Notes under the pieces: generated by a model
Databases searched by the model: none
What the model was told of the DNA's origin: nothing
The model's input: only the letters and a program-made list of their open reading frames with translations
In this document: positions 1 through 8,559 of the stretch, in pieces
How the letters are laid out: each line of letters starts with the position of its first letter
Position numbering within the stretch: position 1 is the stretch's first letter
Made by a program: the position numbers and the translations under genes
Assembly (NCBI RefSeq): GCF_015207985.1
Contig: NZ_JADEVV010000033.1
Coordinates: 1 to 47,911, forward strand
Reading direction: 5' to 3'
Source: Synechocystis salina LEGE 00031
GTDB lineage: Bacteria; Cyanobacteriota; Cyanobacteriia; Cyanobacteriales; Microcystaceae
DNA length: 47,911 nt

Positions 1-2
1 GT

Positions 3-110
3 CTCAAATTATCTGGTGCTCAATGGTCTCCCAAGAATGTTAACCGAATGCTACGCCTGCGCTGTGCCTATCTTAATCACGCCTTCTCTATGAGTATTTA
101 TGCTTGCTGA
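3..110 (+). pseudogene. C-terminal remnant of a transposase-like protein
   Basis: An open frame enters from the left edge and stops at TGA 108-110. Its 35 codons include GAQWSPKNVNRMLRLRCAY. The pattern of a Trp, then an MLRLRC block and a short tail, resembles the C-terminus of ISKra4-type transposases; this is recognition from memory, not a search result. It runs straight into the truncated toxin frame that starts at 100, so it may mark the junction of an old insertion. The rest of the gene, if any, lies outside the window. Low to moderate confidence. Confidence 0.4.
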
Positions 111-324
111 CAAACTGGGATGCTCCCGTCAAACCTTTCCCCATGCCGATCCAGTTGGGCAACTAACTGTATTTAACATTGGTGGAAAAAATTATAGGCT
201 CATCACCAAAATTGTCTTTCCCACCAAAGAAAGCAATAGTGGCCGAGTTTATATCAGAGCCGTGTTAACCCACGCAGACTATAGCAAAGGTAATTGGAAA
301 AAGGATTCATGGTTCAAATCATAA
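100..324 (+). pseudogene. HigB-like mRNA-interferase toxin, 5'-truncated
   Basis: The 74 residues match the C-terminal two thirds of the HigB toxin family (PF09907): a FP.ADPVGQLTVFNIGG.NYRLI core, then VYIRAVLTHADYSKGNWKKD, the family's usual ending. Family members are about 95-100 residues and begin with an extra helix (typically ...W..LAELR.TFP). Here that part is missing, and the frame upstream of the first ATG is closed by TGA at 91-93. The nearby text in another frame (TNWDAP) hints at the lost helix, so a 5' indel or replacement by the neighbouring transposase tail is likely. A HigA-like antitoxin follows 140 bp downstream, the usual toxin-first order. Such toxins cleave mRNA on the ribosome; this copy is probably inactive. 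Confidence 0.65.
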
Positions 325-463
325 ATCTAATTTCCTAAAAGATTAAGGAATAGCTAACTTAGAAAAAATCCTAAAATCATCTTGCTTTCCTCTTTAAACA
401 CTTAATTTTTCAGATTAATCTTTGTCAAAAATAAATTACCCTACTTGCCATAAAAATATTGCT

Positions 464-884
464 ATGCGCGTTACATATTTAGACTTAATTCAGTCTTTCC
501 CCCCCCCGACCCATTCGCTCCGCCCAAGAGCTTGAAGCAACTCAAGCAGTGGTTAATAATCTGCTCGATACAGAGGCGTTAACCGCTGACGAAGAAGATT
601 ACTTGGAAGTTCTTGGCACCTTAATCTACGAATACGAACAACAGCAAGGGGATATTATTTCTGATATCCACGGTGCAGAACTTCTGCAAATTTTGATAGA
701 AGAAAATGAATTAAAGCAAAAAGATCTAGTGCCAATTTTCAAAACAGAATCGATTGTTTCTGCGGTGTTGAATGGCAAGCGACAACTCACAACCCGCCAT
801 ATCCAAGAATTGGCTAAATTTTTCCATGTCTCACCGGCTGTATTTTTCCCTGCGAATTCTTCTGGGGATTTTCTTGTCGCCTAA
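464..884 (+). pseudogene. HigA-like XRE-family antitoxin, frameshifted at a C9 run
   Basis: Starting at ATG 464 the frame reads MRVTYLDLIQSFPP, then hits a run of nine C (499-507). After it, the frame that makes family sense continues as RPIRSAQELEATQAVVNN and runs to the TAA at 882-884. Removing one C would join them into a 139-residue protein typical of HigA antitoxins: N-terminal toxin-contacting segment, helical linker, and a C-terminal helix-turn-helix (LKQKDLVPIFKTESIVSAVLNGKR, then LTTRHIQELAKFF). As written, the ATG frame ends at TGA 533-535. A GTG at 549 could still give the 111-residue DNA-binding part. Partner of the truncated HigB-like toxin upstream. The break could be real decay, a switchable tract or a read error in the homopolymer. 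Confidence 0.65.
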
Positions 885-1064
885 ATTAATCTCTGGGAAT
901 ATAAAATTAAGCCCTGAATATCTTCATTCTGGAAAACCAATCCAACAAGTGATGCAAATATTCGTAGGGGCATTGGCATGAGTTGCCAAGAGTTTGTTGC
1001 AGGAACAAAATTGCTGCGCCATCACAACAACAATTGACTCACCCCCAAAATTATCGCTCTCCTA

Positions 1065-2010
1065 TAGCAAAGGACGAGTTAGTTAGGACAGTTCTCTCAA
1101 CGCTATATCCAATGCAGAAATCAGCGATTCTCCATTACTAACAAGTTGGGAAACATAACGTTTTAGTCTCGCCCAGAACTTCTCAATTTTGTTCAAGTCT
1201 GGTGAATATGGTGGTAAAAATATAACCTCACACCCAGCTTTTGCTAGCAATGCCTTTATTCTTTCTTTCGGATGGAAGCTTGCATTATCCATGATGAGTA
1301 TCTGACCTGGTATTAACTCTGGTAATAACATTTCTTCTATCCATGTGCATACTACCTGAGCGTTACAGTATCCTTCAAATATCATTGGAGCTATTGTTGT
1401 TCCATTCCACCAACAACTTATTATGCTGACTCTCTTGGTTCTATGTCCTAATTTATTTGCCTTGAATCTCTCTGATTTATGACAGTACCCATAGGGGTAG
1501 TCTAGAGTGTCATCTAGACCGGCTTGATCCATATATGTCAGTCTTTCTGGCGCATATTGCTTGATTTCATCTTCAAATGCCTTTCTCGCATCCTCATCTA
1601 TTTCCCTGTAAATATAAGTTTTTTTTTCCTAGTAAATCCTATTTTCTTTAGAGCCTTACTTATTCTTATTCTACTTACAGGCTCTGGCCATTTTTCTGCC
1701 ATTTGTTTTTGCGTTAAATGACCGTTCTCTTCCGCAAATTCTCTGAATTTATCCAAATCATCTATTTTCGGTCGTGGACCACGCTCATAATCTCTCTTCG
1801 GGGCCACGCTTCCTGTCTCTTTCTTCTTTTTTATCCATAGGTCTAAGGTGTTGCGACTAATGTTCAGTGTTCGGCAGACATGGCTTTTCTTCTCTCCTTT
1901 TTCTACTGCACTTACCGCTTTCTCTCTTAGATCTATACTGTAGGGGGCTGGCATCGCTTTTTTCCTAACTCTTTCCCTATATTATGTCCTAACCTTAGCA
2001 ATCTTTGCTA
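1065..2010 (-). mobile_element. ISY100-type insertion sequence (IS630/Tc1-mariner group)
   Basis: The element is 946 bp, flanked by TA on both sides (1063-1064 and 2011-2012), the target duplication expected of IS630/Tc1 elements. Terminal inverted repeats of 26 bp lie at 1065-1090 and 1985-2010. Their outer 8 bases (TAGCAAAG) and inner 8 bases (TTAGGACA) are identical and the middle is divergent. The published ISY100 of Synechocystis PCC 6803 is, as I recall, 947 bp with imperfect repeats of about 24 bp and TA targeting. The single transposase gene is on the minus strand and is frameshifted. The insertion split a hairpin repeat whose intact relative lies at 35,477-35,515. Confidence 0.88.
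1083..1954 (-). pseudogene. ISY100-type transposase, split by a 1-nt deletion in an A run
   Basis: The first part (ATG 1954 to TAG 1598-1600) encodes the N-terminal paired helix-turn-helix DNA-binding region (MPAPYSIDLREKAVSAVEKG, then NISRNTLDLWIKKKK). The second part, in the -1 frame, reads KTYIYREIDEDARKAFEDEI, then YMDQAGLDD, and carries the DDE catalytic core: the ILIMDNASFHPKE block (second Asp) and FLPPYSPDLNKIEKFWARLK (third acidic residue). The frames meet at a run of nine A on the coding strand (1619-1627 on plus). One more A would restore one frame of about 290 codons and would make the element 947 bp. This points to a 1-nt deletion; programmed or transcriptional slippage on A9 is an alternative that could still make some full-length protein. 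The stop lies inside the left terminal repeat. Confidence 0.82.
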
Positions 2011-2096
2011 TATCAGAAAAGGGAAGATAGAAAAGCGATAGTTGCAATCTCCTGATTTTGGCTCGATCAGCTGTATGTAGAACTTTCACGGACAGA

Positions 2097-2867
2097 TTAC
2101 CAGGGCAAAATACTGCCATCCCAACTATAAAACGTGCCACTATTTTCTAATTTTACCTGCAACAAAATCGCCATTAATTGCCCTACAGTTCGCTCCACAG
2201 TAAATAACTTTTCCGGGGGCACATTTTTCTGAAATGGCTGAGACAAGGAAGTGTCAGTGGTGCCAGGATGGAGCAAAATTACTGCACATTGGGGCGCAAC
2301 TCGACGGTATTCGATCGCCGTATTTTTGAGCAACATATTCAGCGCCGCTTTAGAAGCTCTGTAACCGTACCAGCCGCCCAACTGGTTATCGCCAATGCTC
2401 CCCACTTTAGCGGAAATAGTGGCAAAAACACTGGGGGAAGCATGGCGGAAATGGGGCAAAAAATGTTTAGCTAACAACGCCGGCCCAATGCTATTAACGG
2501 CGAAATATTGCTGTAACTGTGATGGCTGTAAATGGCGCAAACTTTTTTCTGGTGGGTTGTCATCCACATGGAGAATGCCCACACAATTGATCAGCCAATT
2601 AACTTCGGTTTTACCCAATTGCTGACTAAATTGTGCAATCTGGCTTTCTGAAGTAATATCCAACGGCACCAAGGTTAAACGGTCAGGATTTTCCTGAGCT
2701 AAATGATCCAACTCGGCGATCGCCTGGCGGTAGGTGGCCCAAATTTTGACCGGAAAGGGAACTTGGGTAAGGAAATAACGCACAAAACCTAAACCAATGC
2801 CCCCGGATGCCCCCACTATGACCACCGTTTGGGGATGATTGTGGGCTGGAAAATTCTGGTTTGCCAT
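2097..2867 (-). CDS. Short-chain dehydrogenase/reductase (CsgA/C-factor-like)
   Basis: A 256-residue NAD(P)-dependent oxidoreductase of the classical SDR family. The N-terminal Rossmann motif is VVIVGASGGIGLG; an NCVG element stands in for the usual NNAG; the catalytic pair is in YGYRASKAALNM (Tyr-x-x-x-Lys), with the conserved Ser in the preceding ISAKVGSIGDN segment; a HPGT motif follows. It resembles the C-factor/CsgA-like cyanobacterial SDRs, whose substrate is not established. I chose ATG 2867; the frame also opens at TTG 2879. It starts 24 bp after sppA on the same strand, so it is probably the last gene of a ycf51-sppA-SDR operon. The ISY100 copy lies 86 bp beyond its stop and leaves the gene intact. 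Confidence 0.85.
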   Translation of the reverse strand: MANQNFPAHNHPQTVVIVGASGGIGLGFVRYFLTQVPFPVKIWATYRQAIAELDHLAQENPDRLTLVPLDITSESQIAQFSQQLGKTEVNWLINCVGILHVDDNPPEKSLRHLQPSQLQQYFAVNSIGPALLAKHFLPHFRHASPSVFATISAKVGSIGDNQLGGWYGYRASKAALNMLLKNTAIEYRRVAPQCAVILLHPGTTDTSLSQPFQKNVPPEKLFTVERTVGQLMAILLQVKLENSGTFYSWDGSILPW

Positions 2868-2890
2868 GGGATCAACCAACCAAAAAATGG

Positions 2891-4720
2891 TTAAGGATTA
2901 AGGAAATGGAAGGAAAAGGGCAAGCGGGCATAAATACCTTGGGGATCATTGAATTGAGCCAACTCTGCCCATTCCCGCTCCAACTGTTGCCAATTGCTTT
3001 GCAGAAATGGCGGTAGGATGACGGAGTTAGTCTGGGTGAAACTATGGCTTAGATTGCTCCATAGGAGGGAATTTAGCCCCCTCGGGGTGGGATATTCCTT
3101 TACTTGCCATTGCTCTCCCAACTCTGCTTGGGCCGCCGCTAAGGTCAAAGCCGTTTGCAGTCCCCCCAGTTGATCCACTAGCCCAATTTTTTGAGCTTCC
3201 ACCCCAGTCCAAACTCTCCCCTGGGCCACGGAATCCAAGGCGACGGGGAGTAAATTGCGGGCACTGCCTACCTTGTCTAAAAAAACATCGTAAACTCTAT
3301 CCACCGCCCGTTGGAAAATAGCTAACTCCAACTCGGTTTTGGGTTTAATGCTGGAACCCACATTGGCCAGCTTCCCAGTGGCCACTTCGTCCCAGTTTAG
3401 TCCCAGGCGATCGCCTAAATTTTCCACGTTAAAGAGAATGCTAAAAACCCCAATGGAACCGGTGACGGTGTTGGGTTGGGCGACAATTTTTTCCCCAGCG
3501 GTGGCAATCCAGTAACCACCGGAAGCCGCCACATTGCCCATGGAAATAATCACTGGTTTCTGGGCCTGTAAAAGCTCCACTTCCCGCCAGATAGTATCCG
3601 CCGCACTGGCGCTACCACCGGGACTATTAATTCTGAGTACCACCGCTTTAATGTCATCATCCTGACGAATAGTTCTTAACAGTTCCCCATAGCGATCGCC
3701 GCCGATATTTTCCCAGGTGCCCCTACCATTAACAATGGAACCTTCTAGGTAAACAATGGCTACTTTGGGGCCTTGGTCGTGGCTTTCGGCTTCCCATGTT
3801 TGTAGCCGATGGTACTCAGCCAAACTAATTTTTCTAAACTCCTGTTCTTCTTCTTCGTCCGCTTCATCGGAGTCATTAATCCAAACCCCTGACTGTTTTA
3901 ACTCCGCCAAAGCTTCATCCCAATAGGTCACTTTGTCCACCAACTTTTCCCTTAGGGCTATGTCGGCAAAGAGTAAACCTTCTTCATTGGCGATCGCCTG
4001 GAGTTGGGGCACTGTTAATGAACGATTATCAGCAACACTGGTTAAATAAATTTGCCAAATTTGCTCTAGCAGGAGCTGTTGTTGCTGGCGATTTTCTGGA
4101 CTCAGGTTTTTCCTGGTGTAAGGTTCAATGGCCCCTTTGTAGCTACCCACCCGCAGGGTCTGTACCCCAATGCCAGCCTTGGCCAACGCTCCAGTAAAAA
4201 AAATTGGCTGGGTTCCCAAGCCGTTCATTTCCACCCCACCCATGGGATTAATTAAAACGGAGTCGGCAGTGGAAGCCAAATAGTAGCCTAGTTCACTATA
4301 GTTAAGTCCGTAGGCAATAATCTTTTTGCCCGATTGTTTAAATTTAGCTAGGGCCTGTTGCACCTCACTTAAGTTGGCATAACCTTCCACTTGGTTACTG
4401 CGACGACCATCAATTAATAGGGCCACAATGCGGTCATCTCCGGCGGCCTTTTCAATGGCATTAACCACCGTTCGCAGGGGTAAAATTTCCTCCCGATTGC
4501 CCAGTAAACCCTGCTGTAAATTGAGGGTAGGGCTGGTGTCCCTGATGGGGGTAGCTAGATCGAGAATGAGGGCAGTTTTTTCCTCCAGTACGGGGTCTGC
4601 CTCAGCCGCAATCAGTACGAACAACAACACCAAACTGCTGGCCCCAAGGCTAAGCAAAACCACAATGGCTGCCAAGGTTCCGAGGAAACTAGCCACCATT
4701 TGCTGGAAAAAATTCTTCAT
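2891..4720 (-). CDS. sppA: Protease IV, signal-peptide peptidase SppA (long form)
   Basis: A 609-residue membrane-anchored serine protease. Residues about 12-40 form an N-terminal transmembrane segment. Two tandem SppA (peptidase S49) domains follow, as in the 67-kDa type. The first contains the general-base lysine in GSYKGAIEP (Lys195); the second has the nucleophile in [10 protein letters not shown] (Ser400), preceded by the [12 protein letters not shown] oxyanion region. An acidic stretch ([10 protein letters not shown]) at about 286-295 separates the halves. SppA degrades cleaved signal peptides; in Synechocystis SppA proteins are also linked to phycobilisome and thylakoid protein turnover under stress. 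Its ATG overlaps the ycf51 stop by 4 nt (ATGA), a sign of translational coupling. Confidence 0.93.
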   Translation of the reverse strand: MKNFFQQMVASFLGTLAAIVVLLSLGASSLVLLFVLIAAEADPVLEEKTALILDLATPIRDTSPTLNLQQGLLGNREEILPLRTVVNAIEKAAGDDRIVALLIDGRRSNQVEGYANLSEVQQALAKFKQSGKKIIAYGLNYSELGYYLASTADSVLINPMGGVEMNGLGTQPIFFTGALAKAGIGVQTLRVGSYKGAIEPYTRKNLSPENRQQQQLLLEQIWQIYLTSVADNRSLTVPQLQAIANEEGLLFADIALREKLVDKVTYWDEALAELKQSGVWINDSDEADEEEEQEFRKISLAEYHRLQTWEAESHDQGPKVAIVYLEGSIVNGRGTWENIGGDRYGELLRTIRQDDDIKAVVLRINSPGGSASAADTIWREVELLQAQKPVIISMGNVAASGGYWIATAGEKIVAQPNTVTGSIGVFSILFNVENLGDRLGLNWDEVATGKLANVGSSIKPKTELELAIFQRAVDRVYDVFLDKVGSARNLLPVALDSVAQGRVWTGVEAQKIGLVDQLGGLQTALTLAAAQAELGEQWQVKEYPTPRGLNSLLWSNLSHSFTQTNSVILPPFLQSNWQQLEREWAELAQFNDPQGIYARLPFSFHFLNP

Positions 4721-5229
4721 GCCGGCTGACTGCGTGCTAATTCCTGGAGGGCTTTACGGTCAAGTTTAATCTCAATTTGATCGTTTTCCTTGGTGCCTAG
4801 GGTGCGGTAGGCGGAGCCTAGATAGAGGGGTTTAGTCAAGCCGGGCTGGGGATGGACCAAAGTTCGGGCCCGAATGACCATTTGTTCATTGCCATCGGTG
4901 GAAATGCGGCCGAGGGAAAAGTAATTATTGGCGGCCTGTTTGAGGGTGGCTTCCACTTCCGTGGGGGATATGGTCACCGGCACACTAATGACAAGTTGAT
5001 TGGCGCCATTGTCATACACCCGATTGAAGCGCACCGACCCTTCCACTGCTGGGCGGTCAAACATGCCCAAACCGAGGCCAAAAATACCCACCGTTAAAAC
5101 CGTCATGAAGCTCGTCACCCCCACCAGGCGAAAGCGGAATCCCCAACGGAAGATAAAGGCCAGCACCATGAAAATGAAACTGGCGATCGTAGCGTAGGCG
5201 GACCAACGAAGATAAATGGTAACGTCCAT
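4717..5229 (-). CDS. ycf51: Ycf51 family membrane protein
   Basis: A 170-residue protein matching the Ycf51 family (DUF2518) of cyanobacteria and some algal plastids. Two hydrophobic segments at about 11-27 and 36-56 are followed by a soluble C-terminal domain with the conserved [19 protein letters not shown] region. This domain probably lies on one side of the thylakoid or plasma membrane. Function is unknown. It is the first gene of the minus-strand operon and overlaps sppA by 4 nt. The divergent alpha/beta hydrolase gene begins 38 bp away, so both promoters are compressed into a very short gap or overlap the coding starts. Confidence 0.85.
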   Translation of the reverse strand: MDVTIYLRWSAYATIASFIFMVLAFIFRWGFRFRLVGVTSFMTVLTVGIFGLGLGMFDRPAVEGSVRFNRVYDNGANQLVISVPVTISPTEVEATLKQAANNYFSLGRISTDGNEQMVIRARTLVHPQPGLTKPLYLGSAYRTLGTKENDQIEIKLDRKALQELARSQPA

Positions 5230-5267
5230 AGGTAGGGAGAGAATTACGTCAACAAATCTAACAGAAA

Positions 5268-6053
5268 ATGCAGTTAGTTAATCTTCATCCCCCCGATCGC
5301 CAACGGCCCAGCTTGCTTTATTTGCCTGGGTTGGATGGCACGGGTAAATTGTTTTATCGGCAACGGCCAGAGTTGGTGGATTACTTTAACCTGCTAGCTC
5401 TGCGCCTGGCTCCGGGGCCTCTCCCAGACGATTGGTCGGCGATTGCCAAGGGATTACACCAACTAATCCAGCAACAGGAGGGGTTGACGTTGCCCCTCTA
5501 CCTCTGTGGGGAATCCTTTGGGGGTTGCTTGGCCCTGGCCTATAGCTGTTTATATCCCCGGGAAGTGGCCAAGTTAATTTTAGTCAATCCTGCCACCGCC
5601 TTTGACCGTCGCCCTTGGTTACAGTGGGGCATTCCTTTCCATCAGTGGTTACCCAGCGCCCTACAAACCGTCACCACCCTCACCGGGCTACCCTTTTTAG
5701 CCGCCGTAGAACGTTTACAGCCCCAGGATCGTCGCCAATTGCTCAATGCTATGCGCTCCATTCCTCCGGCGATCGTGGCCCAAAGGTTGGCTCTGTTGCA
5801 AAGTTTCAACCAACAGGGATTAGACCTAGGAAAAATCAGCGCCCCCAGCTTAATTTTGGCCAGTGGCCGGGATTTACTACTGCCTTCCGTAGAAGAAGCT
5901 CACAAGTTACAGTCCCATCTTCCCAAGGCCATGGTGAAAATATTGCCCCACAGCGGCCACGCCTGTTTGCTGGAAAAAGAATTATCCCTACAAAAGATTT
6001 TGCAAACTTCCCAATGGTTACCGGAGCTAGTTTTACTTAACAAAAATTCATGA
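5268..6053 (+). CDS. Alpha/beta hydrolase (esterase/thioesterase-like)
   Basis: A 261-residue alpha/beta-hydrolase fold protein without signal peptide. Visible elements: the oxyanion-loop [10 protein letters not shown] near residue 20, the nucleophile elbow [15 protein letters not shown] (Ser83), the probable acid in [13 protein letters not shown], and the catalytic His in [11 protein letters not shown] near the C-terminus. The arrangement and the PGLDGTG motif resemble the hydrolase half of plant and cyanobacterial phytyl-ester-synthase/esterase proteins; the true substrate cannot be told from sequence. The gene precedes hemA by 133 bp on the same strand. Confidence 0.8.
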   Translation: MQLVNLHPPDRQRPSLLYLPGLDGTGKLFYRQRPELVDYFNLLALRLAPGPLPDDWSAIAKGLHQLIQQQEGLTLPLYLCGESFGGCLALAYSCLYPREVAKLILVNPATAFDRRPWLQWGIPFHQWLPSALQTVTTLTGLPFLAAVERLQPQDRRQLLNAMRSIPPAIVAQRLALLQSFNQQGLDLGKISAPSLILASGRDLLLPSVEEAHKLQSHLPKAMVKILPHSGHACLLEKELSLQKILQTSQWLPELVLLNKNS

Positions 6054-6186
6054 GCCCCGGCGGTATTGACCCTTGATTGTGGTCTGCCATTCGGACTACA
6101 TTGCAAAGATTAGAGAAACTTGTTTAACAAAAAACGTCGTAATTTTTGCGACCACCACCTTATTAGAGAATCCTTTAGGAGAACCC

Positions 6187-7470
6187 ATGAATATTGCCGT
6201 TGTGGGACTGAGCCATAAGACAGCCCCGGTGGAAATTCGCGAAAAACTCAGCATCCAAGAAGCTAAGTTGGAGGAAGCGTTAACCCATCTGCGGAGTTAT
6301 CCCCACATCGAAGAAGTCACTGTCATTAGCACCTGTAACCGCCTGGAAATTTACGCGGTGGTGACGGACACGGAAAAGGGGGTGGTGGAAATTACCCAAT
6401 TCCTTTCCGAAACTGGCAATATTCCCCTGGCAACCCTACGCCGTTATTTGTTTACCCTCCTCCACGAAGATGCGGTGCGCCATTTGATGCGGGTGGCCGC
6501 TGGCTTGGAAAGTTTGGTGCTGGGGGAAGGGCAAATTCTCGCCCAAGTGCGTACTACCCATAAGTTGGGACAAAAATATAAAGGGGTAGGTCGTCTGCTC
6601 GATCGCCTCTTTAAACAGGCCATTACGGCCGGTCGTCGGGTCAGAACGGAAACGGACATTGGTACGGGAGCCGTGTCCATCAGTTCCGCCGCGGTGGAGT
6701 TGGTCCATCGTCAGGTGGATTTATCGAGCCAAAAAACCGTCATTATCGGGGCCGGTAAAATGGCTTGCTTGCTGGTAAAACATTTGTTGGCCAAGGGAGC
6801 TACGGACATCACCATTGTGAACCGTTCCCAACGCCGTTCCCAGGATTTAGCCAACCAATTCCCCCAAGCCCAACTGACCCTCTGTCCCCTCACCGATATG
6901 TTTACGGCGATCGCCGCTGGGGATATTGTCTTCACCAGCACTGGAGCGACGGAACCGATTTTGGATTGCCAGAACTTGACTGGCTGTGTGGTTAACCGCA
7001 AGAGCTTAATGCTAGTGGATATTTCCGTGCCCCGTAACGTGGCCGCCGATGTCCACGCCATGGAACAAGTGCGGGCTTTCAACGTGGATGACCTGAAGGA
7101 AGTGGTGGCCCAGAACCAAGCCAGCCGTCGGCAGATGGCCAGGCAAGCAGAGGCTTTACTAGAAGAAGAAATTGCCGCCTTTGACCTCTGGTGGCGATCG
7201 CTGGAAACAGTGCCCACCATCAGTTCCCTCCGCAGTAAGGTGGAAGATATTCGGGAACAGGAATTGGAAAAAGCTCTCTCCCGTCTGGGCAGCGAATTTG
7301 CCGAAAAACATCAGGAAGTAATCGAAGCCCTCACCAGAGGCATCGTCAACAAAATTCTCCATGAACCCATGGTGCAACTGCGGGCCCAACAGGACATTGA
7401 AGCCCGTAAGCAATGCCTGCGCTCCCTAAAAATGCTGTTTGATTTGGAAGTGGAAGAACAGTTCGGTTAG
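6187..7470 (+). CDS. hemA: Glutamyl-tRNA reductase
   Basis: A 427-residue GluTR, the NADPH-dependent enzyme that reduces glutamyl-tRNA to glutamate-1-semialdehyde, the first committed step of heme, chlorophyll and bilin synthesis. The N-terminal catalytic domain has [11 protein letters not shown] with the thioester-forming Cys50 and the [19 protein letters not shown] signature. The NADPH-binding domain has [16 protein letters not shown], and the C-terminal helical dimerisation domain ends in [12 protein letters not shown]. The frame is open from 6073, but ATG 6187 is preceded by TTTAGGAGAACCC and gives the family N-terminus [19 protein letters not shown], so I chose it. Usually tightly controlled by heme feedback and light; no regulatory site is obvious here. 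Confidence 0.96.
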   Translation: MNIAVVGLSHKTAPVEIREKLSIQEAKLEEALTHLRSYPHIEEVTVISTCNRLEIYAVVTDTEKGVVEITQFLSETGNIPLATLRRYLFTLLHEDAVRHLMRVAAGLESLVLGEGQILAQVRTTHKLGQKYKGVGRLLDRLFKQAITAGRRVRTETDIGTGAVSISSAAVELVHRQVDLSSQKTVIIGAGKMACLLVKHLLAKGATDITIVNRSQRRSQDLANQFPQAQLTLCPLTDMFTAIAAGDIVFTSTGATEPILDCQNLTGCVVNRKSLMLVDISVPRNVAADVHAMEQVRAFNVDDLKEVVAQNQASRRQMARQAEALLEEEIAAFDLWWRSLETVPTISSLRSKVEDIREQELEKALSRLGSEFAEKHQEVIEALTRGIVNKILHEPMVQLRAQQDIEARKQCLRSLKMLFDLEVEEQFG

Positions 7471-7728
7471 AACTTGTTGTGAACTACTCCTTTCTGTTAA
7501 AGCGAGGCAGGGGAATTTCCGCTTCTATAAAGTTGAAAGACTCTCTACCCGTTAGTTATGGGGGATTTAACCCTAATTTTTTCCGTTTCCAAGTTGTTAA
7601 GCACTCAAAAACCAGCTCCCTGTTCTCCCCTGGAGTCGTTTTCCCTTTTGGTCCCCGTCCCCAAGGCCTAGCCAAACTCCTAAGCTAGAATTATCGAGGA
7701 AGATATTAGCGCCGAGGACAACTAGGCC

Positions 7729-8559
7729 ATGGCATTGGTCCACAGCGGGGTAATTGAGAACTATATCCAACGGGTGACCGAGTTAAGTCAATCCACCCAG
7801 CGCATTCCCACCAGCGCTGAACTGGAGGCGATCGCCGGGGAGCTGGGCATTGAGCCGGAGGAAATCAAGGCCGCCCAAAAACAGGCAACCGACCATTTCA
7901 CCAGAGCCCAGGGCTATATGCGTTTGGGTTATTGGGATGATGCGATTGCGGAGCTGGACGATGCCATCGCCTTTAATCCCGGAGAATCAAAATTTTTGCT
8001 TTGTTCCGCTGAAGCCCACCTCGGTAAGTGGAAACACCATCACCGTGCCCAGGATGCAGATCAAATGCATTTACGGGTGCGCCAATGTCTATCCTTAGAC
8101 CCTGGTTGTGAAGCAGCTTTAAATTTGCTGGGGGAATTTAGACGGCGGCAGAGGAGCTATTTCCGCACTTTAATGGGGGGTCTGATCTTTGCGGGGGCTG
8201 TGCTCTGTGGAGGAGGAATTTACTATTTTCTCCAGGGGGGACTACCGTTTGTAATTGAAGAAAAGGCCCGTTTGGAAGATTTACAAAACACCATCCAAAG
8301 CCAAAACGACACTATTGACCAATTGATTGGGGAACAGAAAGCCCTACGGCGGGAATTTGAAGCTGCCCTAAATCAGCAACTGCAAGAAAATCGTCAGAGC
8401 GGCGATCGCCTCAATAAACTGTATGCCCGCTTTAAATATCTAGAGGATAAGGTCAAAGAATATCAAAATCCTCCCATTGTGGTGCCGACCCCAGGCCCTA
8501 CTTCCCCCCCGGCCCAGGGGAATTCATCACCGCCGTTGGTGGATGGTCGCAAAAACTAA
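7729..8559 (+). CDS. TPR-like single-pass membrane protein with coiled coil
   Basis: A 276-residue protein not assigned to a named family. Residues about 1-55 form a helical domain (IPTSAELEAIAGELGIEPEEI). Residues 55-135 carry TPR-like repeats (AQGYMRLGYWDDAIAELDDAIAFNPG). Residues about 144-168 form a transmembrane helix (LMGGLIFAGAVLCGGGIYYF). Residues 175-250 are a long coiled coil, and the tail is rich in Pro and Ser. The architecture suggests a membrane-tethered scaffold. Its last 62 bp overlap the 3' end of the convergent solute-binding-protein gene. The 258 bp upstream (7,471-7,728), after hemA, holds no other convincing gene. Confidence 0.75.
   Translation: MALVHSGVIENYIQRVTELSQSTQRIPTSAELEAIAGELGIEPEEIKAAQKQATDHFTRAQGYMRLGYWDDAIAELDDAIAFNPGESKFLLCSAEAHLGKWKHHHRAQDADQMHLRVRQCLSLDPGCEAALNLLGEFRRRQRSYFRTLMGGLIFAGAVLCGGGIYYFLQGGLPFVIEEKARLEDLQNTIQSQNDTIDQLIGEQKALRREFEAALNQQLQENRQSGDRLNKLYARFKYLEDKVKEYQNPPIVVPTPGPTSPPAQGNSSPPLVDGRKN

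Larger units (their letters stand above)
1052..2040. repeat. Dispersed hairpin repeat interrupted by the ISY100 element
   Basis: Removing ISY100 and one TA joins 1052-1064 to 2013-2040. This gives arms TATCGCTCTCCTATC and GATAGAAAAGCGATA around the loop AGAAAAGGGAA: a 15-bp stem with two mismatches. A related uninterrupted copy, in opposite orientation, is at 35,477-35,515 with the same loop. The insertion hit the TA in the left arm next to the loop. Seen directly; the role of the hairpin is unknown. Confidence 0.75.

Noticed and set aside
305-325. GGTTCAAATC resembling a tRNA T-loop
   Set aside because: It lies in the toxin's last codons and has no matching acceptor, anticodon or D arm. No tRNA gene was found in the window.
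6711-7220. 169-residue open frame antisense to hemA
   Set aside because: A shadow of the well-identified glutamyl-tRNA reductase gene.
7479-7688. 69-residue frame after hemA
   Set aside because: Poor start context, no recognisable domain and composition like non-coding leader; treated as intergenic.
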